Assembly: GCA_947479535.1 (NCBI GenBank)
Contig: CANJZQ010000026.1
Coordinates: forward strand, 1 to 33,453
Source: Oligoflexales bacterium
Lineage (GTDB): Bacteria > Bdellovibrionota_B > Oligoflexia > Oligoflexales > RGVZ01
DNA length: 33,453 bases
Direction of reading: 5' to 3'
The notes below the pieces were generated by a model, which was not told the origin of the DNA, made no database searches, and saw only the letters and a program-made list of their open reading frames with translations. Below are positions 22,104 to 28,610 of the stretch, piece after piece. The number at the start of each line of letters is the position of its first letter. Positions within the stretch are counted from its first letter, which is position 1. Position numbers and translations under genes: made by a program.

Positions 22104-23372
22104 TTACTCAGGCCCACGATGATGCCGTCGCAGCAGACCGACGGCAGGAATCACCAAGGCAAGCCAGACAAACACAGCACCGAGGGCCAACACTGCATAG
22201 CGACCGGCGGTGAACACCACCCCTTGGGCAACCGCCGCTGTCACCGCAAGAGACGCGCCACCTTTGCCAAAACGATAGCCGAAAACATCAATCAATTCCT
22301 TCGAACGGTAGCGTGCATCGAAACTTAGCGGAATGTAAAGGATCTCCTTGGCAGCCCGGAAAAGGGAATAGTCGATGGCCTTGAAGGTCATGAAGGCCGC
22401 ACCCGTACTGACCAGCGATGGCTCAAGGGCTGCCCACGCACAAGTCGCAATCTGGACCGTGGGAATGGTCAGATTGATCCAATCGTAACGCAACCAAGAC
22501 AGCAAAATTGGCGCGCCTATGAATTGCAAAACCAAGGCAATCATGTTCAATTTTGCAAAAAAACTTCCCAGATAGGCTGTACGGGCGTCGGTCTCCGGAA
22601 TGGCGTCCGCTAAAGCACCCTGAAAGGCAAAGTCCGTCATGGCGGCCACAACCTGAGTGGTCAGAACAATGGTTAAAATCCAAGCCAATATGGGTTCCCG
22701 CCTCATCAGAGACAGGCCGACCACATCCCGCCAATTTGCCTTCCCCTTGTGTCCAATCGACTGGGGATCAGCCGCCTGACCGCGAGGATTACCACCAATT
22801 TCAAAAGCCCAGATCGAAAAGATCGCTGCCGGAATGCAGGCAACGGCCGCAAATAACAAAAAGCTGTCGGTCCCAATTTGACCAACGAAGGCTGCCGTGG
22901 TCATTCCGCCGGCAATCGCACCGAGGGATGAAATTCCGCAAATTGGTCCGTTCAACTTGCGGGCATGCTCCGCCGAAACCTTGCTGTTGATATAGGACCA
23001 GTACTGCTCGATGATCAGGACCACGTAGGCCTCACGCAAAACGTAAAGCAATGCCGAAGCGAATTTAATACCGGCCTTGTGCATGACAAAACCGCCTGCG
23101 ATCAACGCACCGGACCCGATGGTGGTTGCAACCAGGGTCCACTTGGCTCCAAACCGCCCCAACAAAATTCCGTACACATAAAGGAAGGCAATCACGGCCA
23201 ACGGCATGAACAATGTCGCAACGGGAACTGCGCCTTTGCCATAAGCAGTGATGAACAAGGATGTGGAGGAACTCCGCATGAACTCGTATCCGATCAGAAG
23301 AAAAAAAGCCGACGCCGCCATGCACAGCGATGCCCGGATACCGGGTTGCGAGAGGTCCAGATAGCGCTTCAT
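22104..23372 (-). CDS. COG3202/NTT-family transporter (ATP/ADP translocase-like)
   Basis: The 422-residue protein has about twelve hydrophobic helices. Several segments match the NTT/COG3202 family: the EHARKLNGPICGISSLGAIAGG region after TM4-5, TDFAFQGALADAIPETDARTAYLGSFFAKLN, and especially AIDYSLFRAAKEILYIPLSFDARYRSKELIDVFGYRFG, a family hallmark. In intracellular bacteria this family exchanges or imports nucleotides, but many free-living members have no known substrate. The ATG at 23372 has GGAG nine bases upstream; an ATG at 23405 is an alternative without one. The gene is divergent from the small heat-shock gene and followed by the cyclophilin gene. Confidence 0.8.
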   Translation of the reverse strand: MKRYLDLSQPGIRASLCMAASAFFLLIGYEFMRSSSTSLFITAYGKGAVPVATLFMPLAVIAFLYVYGILLGRFGAKWTLVATTIGSGALIAGGFVMHKAGIKFASALLYVLREAYVVLIIEQYWSYINSKVSAEHARKLNGPICGISSLGAIAGGMTTAAFVGQIGTDSFLLFAAVACIPAAIFSIWAFEIGGNPRGQAADPQSIGHKGKANWRDVVGLSLMRREPILAWILTIVLTTQVVAAMTDFAFQGALADAIPETDARTAYLGSFFAKLNMIALVLQFIGAPILLSWLRYDWINLTIPTVQIATCAWAALEPSLVSTGAAFMTFKAIDYSLFRAAKEILYIPLSFDARYRSKELIDVFGYRFGKGGASLAVTAAVAQGVVFTAGRYAVLALGAVFVWLALVIPAVGLLRRHHRGPE

Positions 23373-23441
23373 CAGGCCGGGCTCCGAATTGGTTGATGGC
23401 AACATTATTGCTTATATCACCAGAAACAAGGAGGAATTCTT

Positions 23442-23882
23442 ATGAGAAGCTTAATACCATGGCGTAGCACTAACGTTTTGGATCGTGTTTTTTCAGATTT
23501 TATGGACGAACTGGCGGCGACAGGCCGTCCCTTGCTTCGGCCTGACACTGAATTTTCACCGCGCGTTGACGTTCGCGACATGAAGAAGGAGATTGAAGTC
23601 ACAGCAGAACTCCCTGGCCTTGAAGAGAAAGATATCCATGTGGTCTTGAACGACGACCGACTGACCATAAAAGGAGAGAAAAAGGTAGAAAAGGAAGGTG
23701 GCGATTCGGAACGTTATTATGTGGAACGTTCCTACGGGTCGTTCACCAGGAGCATCCCGCTGCCAGCCTCGGTTGTCCAAGATAAATGCGAAGCGATATT
23801 CAAAAATGGGATTCTAAAGGTGACGCTGCAAAAGTCCAAGGAAGCCTTGACTTCTGGGCGTGAGATTCCGATTCATCATTGA
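23442..23882 (+). CDS. Small heat-shock protein, Hsp20 family
   Basis: The 146-residue protein has the alpha-crystallin domain at about residues 40-135, starting SPRVDVRDMKKEIEVTAELPG and ending with the GILKVTLQK motif (G-I-L-K-V), which is diagnostic. The N-terminus (WRSTNVLDRVFSDFMDEL) is the typical amphipathic oligomerisation arm. It holds unfolding proteins as an ATP-independent chaperone. AAGGAGG lies seven bases before the ATG. No ROSE-like or CIRCE element was recognised in the 69-base gap from the divergent transporter gene. It converges on the sigma-like gene, whose stop is inside a short palindrome. Confidence 0.95.
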   Translation: MRSLIPWRSTNVLDRVFSDFMDELAATGRPLLRPDTEFSPRVDVRDMKKEIEVTAELPGLEEKDIHVVLNDDRLTIKGEKKVEKEGGDSERYYVERSYGSFTRSIPLPASVVQDKCEAIFKNGILKVTLQKSKEALTSGREIPIHH

Positions 23883-23903
23883 ATAGAAAAATTAGAGCGA
23901 CCA

Positions 23904-24602
23904 CTAGTGGCGGGAATACCGTCTAAGAAACAAAAAACCCGCCACTGCTGCCACAATGAAAAGCAGAACCCAGAAACTTCGCATGCCCACGCCCCGGCGC
24001 GAGGAGTCCAACTCATCCATGATCTCGCCGAGATTCGTCACTGGCATTTGATGCTCCGTCGCCGGTTCTGGATGGTCCGGAAGTCGTTCGATGGGTCCAC
24101 GCTGTCCAGCGGAACCAACTGGCACGGCACCAGGAGGCAGTTTGGTCAACAACTGCTGCCATGCTGCGGCCAGCGCCGTATCAAACCTGTCGACTTCAAA
24201 TCCACAGATTTGTGCCGAAACCTGTGGCGAAAATTTATAGCGTTCAACCAGTAAAATAACCTCGCGCAGTTCTCCTGGAAGTTGACGCAGGATTTCATCA
24301 AGACGGACCAACGCAAACTCAGCCTGACCGGGCAACAATTGAGGATTCCGCAAGACAGCCGTATCCGCCTGCCAGGATTCCCGGCCAAGAACACGTGCCT
24401 CACGAAATAAAAAGGCCCGGACGTCATCGAAGGAACCAATGCGCCCACCGTCCGCTTCAACCTCAGCCAAGGCTGCGCAGGCGTCCCGGACAATTCCAGC
24501 TGCCTTCATCGCATCCCCGGTCATACGCATGCAGTAATCAAACAGGCCGGGCCTGATCTCCTTTAAACAGGCCGTCAGGACTTGCGACCTACTCCGAAGC
24601 AT
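23904..24602 (-). CDS. Sigma-70-like protein with C-terminal membrane anchor
   Basis: The ATG at 24602 overlaps the end of the DUF4105 gene by 14 bases; a TTG at 24623 is the next alternative. Of 232 residues, about 10-75 follow ECF sigma region 2 (RPGLFDYCMRMTGDAMKAAGIV ... FDDVRAFLFREARVLGRE), and 110-160 follow region 4 (LPGELREVILLVERYKF, then a helix-turn-helix-like stretch ending ALAAAWQQLLTKLP). A proline-rich linker of about 40 residues leads to a transmembrane helix (FWVLLFIVAAVAGFLFL) ending RRYSRH, so the sigma-like part should face the cytoplasm. The region 2 Asp-Glu-Trp promoter-melting residues are weakly conserved. It may be a tethered sigma factor, or a decoy that binds RNA polymerase or an anti-sigma factor. 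Confidence 0.6.
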   Translation of the reverse strand: MLRSRSQVLTACLKEIRPGLFDYCMRMTGDAMKAAGIVRDACAALAEVEADGGRIGSFDDVRAFLFREARVLGRESWQADTAVLRNPQLLPGQAEFALVRLDEILRQLPGELREVILLVERYKFSPQVSAQICGFEVDRFDTALAAAWQQLLTKLPPGAVPVGSAGQRGPIERLPDHPEPATEHQMPVTNLGEIMDELDSSRRGVGMRSFWVLLFIVAAVAGFLFLRRYSRH

Positions 24603-26037
24603 CGTCAACCTGCGCCGGTTCAACTGGGCTCGCTGGCTTCAGTATAAAATCCATCATTCCGAGCCAGGATGCGGCATAGATGAATCCACCCAGAATGCCC
24701 ATATTATAGAGGACGCGGTCAACGTCTTGCCCAATAAAGTTCAATTTGCGAAATGCAACCATGGTCACGAGGGCCATGACATGGAGGCCACTGTAAAACC
24801 GCACGCTGTTGCTCAAAATAGCGCGACGCTTGATGCTACCGCGCAAGGCATTCCGGATCGATCTCCAGCCGACAATAAAAAATAGAAAATCCGTGGGCCA
24901 GAACAGCCAAAGATTCGCGTTGTGATGCAAATCGGTATGAGAGGACAGCATCCACGATGCAATCTGAAGTGTGCCCAATGAACCCGAAAGCAAGGCCCAA
25001 CCACAAAGGCCAAGGCCAAGGCATCCTTGGGCAATATGAACCAGCAACCTGTGGCTGGCATCAAGCGTCGCCCACGCGACGCGGCCGGTCCATTGCTCCG
25101 GATGGCTGCGAGCCAAAGTACGCCGGATGCCACCGACACCAACCATCGCCGCAAAGAAAAAAAACACCGGGATGCCGAACAACATTTGAGCCAAAACAAA
25201 ACTATTGCGATCGCCACTGGCGGCTTCTGGCAATTTGACCAGTTGCACGGTGTCGCCAAGGAGCATCCTGCCACCAGCGTCCGGCCGCCCGTTGTCGTCC
25301 ATTGCGGGCAGGTTCAGGAGGCCTTCACGCAATTTCGGCGGAAAAAACATTTCGTCCCACTGGGATATCTTCCGGTCGACATCACCGTTCATCAGGACCT
25401 CAAGCCCCAACCCCACGACCGGGTTGTCGTTCAAGTATTGACGGACGTACCAGCGCCAAGATTTGCCGCTCGGCTCCCGGTCATACTTCGCCTTGATGGC
25501 ACCACCGACAGCCTCGTCCAGGTAATCACGCGGCTTGGTCGCGCAATTGTTGGTAAAATATTGGTACGGATACCGGACATTTTCCGGGCGCATGTTCCAG
25601 GCAATGCGATCCAGCAGGATTTTCTTTTGCGCCAGGGTCAAGTTCAGGCGTTCCTGCCATAGCGGCCGCATCTCATAATCTTTATAGTGTTCGATGGTCC
25701 TTTCGTACCCTTGGACCCCGACCCGGTAAAGCAACACACCCTTGAAAAACTTCCAGGCAAATCCCGGGTCTGCGAAATCAAACATGCCCCAGTTATAAAC
25801 CGCGTCTTGCCCCTTCTTTGGATCAACGACCCGAATCATTGTATGACCAAAACGGGCGTAGATCTGATCGCCGATGCCAACCGTCATCAAGTAGATTTGT
25901 ACGGAATCATCCGGCGCAGACACCCCAATCGATCCAAAATCCGGCTCCGCATGGACAGGAGCAGGCGCAGACACCAACGCAGCAAGGGAGATTGCGATCG
26001 AAGAGATCGTCAGGTTCAATGATCTAAAGAGATTCAT
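24589..26037 (-). CDS. DUF4105 (Lnb-type) membrane protein
   Basis: A signal peptide ends near residue 30 (PVHAEP). The periplasmic domain holds the DUF4105 hallmarks: ARFGHTMIRV with His65, YNWGMFDF, and YFTNNCATKPRDYLD with Cys165, the expected catalytic His and Cys of a permuted NlpC/P60-like fold. After about residue 285 there are several transmembrane helices. Pfam calls this domain Lnb_N, and some members are reported to act in lipoprotein N-acylation; that role is carried over from family knowledge, not shown here. The ATG overlaps the thioesterase stop by four bases (ATGA) and has AAGGG six bases upstream. At 482 residues it is longer than minimal DUF4105 proteins because of the membrane part. 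Confidence 0.8.
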   Translation of the reverse strand: MNLFRSLNLTISSIAISLAALVSAPAPVHAEPDFGSIGVSAPDDSVQIYLMTVGIGDQIYARFGHTMIRVVDPKKGQDAVYNWGMFDFADPGFAWKFFKGVLLYRVGVQGYERTIEHYKDYEMRPLWQERLNLTLAQKKILLDRIAWNMRPENVRYPYQYFTNNCATKPRDYLDEAVGGAIKAKYDREPSGKSWRWYVRQYLNDNPVVGLGLEVLMNGDVDRKISQWDEMFFPPKLREGLLNLPAMDDNGRPDAGGRMLLGDTVQLVKLPEAASGDRNSFVLAQMLFGIPVFFFFAAMVGVGGIRRTLARSHPEQWTGRVAWATLDASHRLLVHIAQGCLGLGLCGWALLSGSLGTLQIASWMLSSHTDLHHNANLWLFWPTDFLFFIVGWRSIRNALRGSIKRRAILSNSVRFYSGLHVMALVTMVAFRKLNFIGQDVDRVLYNMGILGGFIYAASWLGMMDFILKPASPVEPAQVDDASE

Positions 26038-26540
26038 TCTTGGCCCTTTTTGCGCGAGATCAAACGCTCCCGCAATTCTAGCCGGGCCTTGCGCCGGGCT
26101 TTGCCCGCCTCTGCGCGTTCAATTTCCTCAGGCGATTTCGGCGTGACTTGAGGAATCGGTGTGGCGCGCCCAAAACTATCCAGTGCAACAAATGTCAGAT
26201 AGGCACTGGCTGTGTGAAATTTTTCACCTGTCATGGGATTTTCTGCAGTGACCCTGACGCCAACTTCGCAACTCGTCGTCGCAGTAAAATTCACGGATGA
26301 TTTCAGGGTTACGATCCAGCCGAGCCGGATCGGTGAAATAAAGTGCATGGCATCGACCGATGCCGTCACTACCGTCTTGGCAGCATGCCGCATCGCACAA
26401 GTGGCCGCTGCAATGTCGACCCACGACATCACCACTCCACCAAAAACCGTACCCAGCGCGTTGGTGTGCTGGGGCAGAACAAGCTCGGTCATTTCAACCC
26501 AACTGTCAGACGGTGATTTCGTCAGGGTCTTGTCCGCCAT
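26034..26540 (-). CDS. Hot-dog-fold acyl-CoA thioesterase
   Basis: The ATG at 26540 is chosen because AGGAG lies six bases upstream; the frame is open to 26699 but the extra 53 residues are not family-like. The 168-residue product has the YciA/BACH pattern: MTELVLPQHTNALGTVFGGVVMSWVD (helix start with the catalytic Asp), then ASVDAMHFISPIRLG and later VRVTAENPMTGE and HTASAYLTFVALD. Such enzymes cleave medium- or long-chain acyl-CoA. The C-terminal 45 residues are highly basic. Its start overlaps the GGDEF gene by 35 bases and its stop overlaps the DUF4105 start by four bases. Confidence 0.9.
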   Translation of the reverse strand: MADKTLTKSPSDSWVEMTELVLPQHTNALGTVFGGVVMSWVDIAAATCAMRHAAKTVVTASVDAMHFISPIRLGWIVTLKSSVNFTATTSCEVGVRVTAENPMTGEKFHTASAYLTFVALDSFGRATPIPQVTPKSPEEIERAEAGKARRKARLELRERLISRKKGQE

Positions 26541-27657
26541 TGCCTTCTCCTGAAAGCTGGATGTGATCTGCTTCCGGAACCGCCTCGTAGACCGTAACCC
26601 GGTTTTTTCCGCTTCTTTTACTTGAATACATCGTCTCATCGGCCATGCGCAGAAGCTGCTCCTTCGTTCTTGCGTTCTCTGGAAAGGCCGCAAGACCAAT
26701 TGAAACCGTCACTTGCACCGTCTCTTCACAGTCTTTTGCGCCCTCTTTTCCAGTCTCCGTCCTGAACCGGTGAGCTGCAACGCGCTCTCGAACCCGCTCG
26801 GCAATGGTGCGCCCTGTGTCAACATCCGCACCAAGCAGCACCAGCACAAACTCGTCGCCGCCATAACGGGCAACCACGTCAACCTCGCGGACGGCGTCCT
26901 TGATGACAACGCCCATTTGAGTCAGCATTGAACTGCCCGAAAGGTGTCCATGGCTGTCATTGACCGCCTTGAACGCATCGACATCGACAAACAAGACACA
27001 AAATTTCGTTCCGAAGCGGCTGGCGCGACGAACCTCCATATCCAAGGCGAGTTCCAGGTACCGGCTGTTATAAAGTCCAGTCAGGGCATCGCGGTAAAGT
27101 TCTGTCCGCGCATCTTCCAATTCAAATTGACGCCTGGCATGTCCCGAGAATGATCCAATGGCCAAAGCCAACATGCCCTCACGAATCTCGATCGCCAAGG
27201 CTTCTGGTATGTTGGCCTCGCGTCCGCGTTTAGCGATCCACCGCGCCTGCCATGCCTTGAAGGCGTGGACGGACTCTCGCATGAATACCACCAGCCAGCG
27301 TGAGCCTGTCCCCTTCACAACCACATAGTGGATTCCAGTGACTTCTCCGGTCAGGATGTCACCAGACGGGTTAAATTGATGGTCTTCAAGTTCCGATTCA
27401 ACCGTCTTGGAGGCCAATAAAATTTCGCTGGCGTCCAGCCCTCGCGCACCGGGGATGCGGAATTCGCCGCGCGCCCAGATTTCAGATTTGACACCGCGTC
27501 CTGGCTTTTGAAACCACCAGACATCAAATACATCAACGCCGGATTCGCGCATCAGGTGCTCGCCGAAGTTCCGGATTAGTTCTGAAAGCCTGCTGGACTG
27601 GGTTAGCGCCGCAGCCAACTCACTCGCAGGTCCAGTTATAGTCCCATCGAAATCCAT
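26506..27657 (-). CDS. GGDEF-domain diguanylate cyclase
   Basis: The 383-residue product from the ATG at 27657 has an N-terminal region of about 180 residues that resembles a sensory domain but matches nothing I recognise, and no transmembrane segments. The GGDEF domain starts at DALTGLYNSRYLELAL and contains YGGDEF (about residues 265-270), the active-site loop for c-di-GMP synthesis. The RxxD inhibitory site is five residues upstream (REVD), so product inhibition is expected. VSIGLAAFPENA and ADETMYSSKRSGKNRV close the domain. The frame is open upstream to 27759, but those residues lie in the pilD coding region. Its start overlaps pilD by 22 bases and its end overlaps the thioesterase by 35 bases. 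Confidence 0.93.
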   Translation of the reverse strand: MDFDGTITGPASELAAALTQSSRLSELIRNFGEHLMRESGVDVFDVWWFQKPGRGVKSEIWARGEFRIPGARGLDASEILLASKTVESELEDHQFNPSGDILTGEVTGIHYVVVKGTGSRWLVVFMRESVHAFKAWQARWIAKRGREANIPEALAIEIREGMLALAIGSFSGHARRQFELEDARTELYRDALTGLYNSRYLELALDMEVRRASRFGTKFCVLFVDVDAFKAVNDSHGHLSGSSMLTQMGVVIKDAVREVDVVARYGGDEFVLVLLGADVDTGRTIAERVRERVAAHRFRTETGKEGAKDCEETVQVTVSIGLAAFPENARTKEQLLRMADETMYSSKRSGKNRVTVYEAVPEADHIQLSGEGNGGQDPDEITV

Positions 27658-28478
27658 AATTCCCTGATTTCCTGATTGAACAACAAATAAACCACCGCAC
27701 CGAAAGCCAAAAACGGACCAAACGGCAAGGCTGTCTTGCCATGGAATTTTCGAGTCCATATCATAACACCGATTCCCACCACGGAACCACTCACAGACCC
27801 CATCAAAATCACTGGAAACAGGGCCTCATAGCCGAGCCAGCCCCCGATGCCGGCCAGAAGCTTGACGTCGCCAAATCCCATCCCGACCTCGTGGCGTAAA
27901 AGCCAGTAAACCCAAGCCACCGCATAAAGGATCCCTGCACCAAGCACTACCCCAAGAAGGGAACTGCGCCACTCCAGATCGGGATGAAGGGCAACCACGA
28001 CCGGAGTTAAAACGATAAGACCGAGACTGAGAACATCGGGGATGATCATCAGGCGCAGGTCGATCACTGAAGCAACAAGCAGAACACAACAAAAAATCGC
28101 TGCATGCAGGAAACGCCATCCCTCGTTGGGATCGATCGCGATGATCCGCCCAACGCCCTGAGCGAAATCACTCTGTTTGACCTCAATGAATGGAAAACGC
28201 AGGGCGAGGTATGCGAAAAAAAGGCCTGTTGCACACTCGATAAGGGGATACTGCCAGGAAATTTTCGCGGAACAGCACCGGGCCCGGCCGCGCAGCACCA
28301 TAAAACTCAAAACTGGGATATTCAGGTACCAGGGGATCAGCGCGCCACAGGCCGGACAGTGCGATCTCGTGTTTTTAAAGAAAGTGCCTTCTGGGATGCG
28401 CAGAATGCAGACATTGAGAAAGCTGCCGGTGACCAATCCCAACAGCAGAGCGATTCCCAAGGTTGTCACGGGGTTCAA
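27636..28478 (-). CDS. pilD: Prepilin peptidase / N-methyltransferase (A24A)
   Basis: The 280-residue membrane enzyme cleaves and methylates type IV prepilins and pseudopilins. GSFLNVCILRIP opens the protein, and the methyltransferase zinc region follows with CPAC and, lower down, ARCCSAKISWQYPLIE. In canonical enzymes that second motif is C-x2-C; here it is Cys-Cys-Ser-Ala, so one zinc ligand is displaced. The two catalytic Asp motifs are intact: ASVIDLRLMIIPD and GMGFGDVKLLAGIGGWLG (GxGxGDxKL). The start is TTG with AAAGG ten bases upstream. It is the first gene of an overlapping operon and no pilus structural gene lies nearby. Confidence 0.92.
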   Translation of the reverse strand: MNPVTTLGIALLLGLVTGSFLNVCILRIPEGTFFKNTRSHCPACGALIPWYLNIPVLSFMVLRGRARCCSAKISWQYPLIECATGLFFAYLALRFPFIEVKQSDFAQGVGRIIAIDPNEGWRFLHAAIFCCVLLVASVIDLRLMIIPDVLSLGLIVLTPVVVALHPDLEWRSSLLGVVLGAGILYAVAWVYWLLRHEVGMGFGDVKLLAGIGGWLGYEALFPVILMGSVSGSVVGIGVMIWTRKFHGKTALPFGPFLAFGAVVYLLFNQEIRELWISMGL

Positions 28479-28610
28479 GTGAAGATTACCTTTAAAATTA
28501 TCGGTGTTTATCCTCGCAAAGTCATTTATAACCTTAACCTGAACTTTCGCACACAGAAATGACTAATCGCCCCCGGATCAAATGGGGCCCTCAACGTCCA
28601 GGGAACCGGA

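Noticed and set aside
23901-23910. Perfect palindrome CCACTAGTGG between hsp20 and the sigma-like gene
   Set aside because: Only ten bases, overlapping the stop codon of the sigma-like gene; too short to call an operator or terminator.
24813-25274. Cys-rich minus-strand frame within the DUF4105 gene
   Set aside because: It is an out-of-frame shadow of the DUF4105 coding sequence with no independent start signal.
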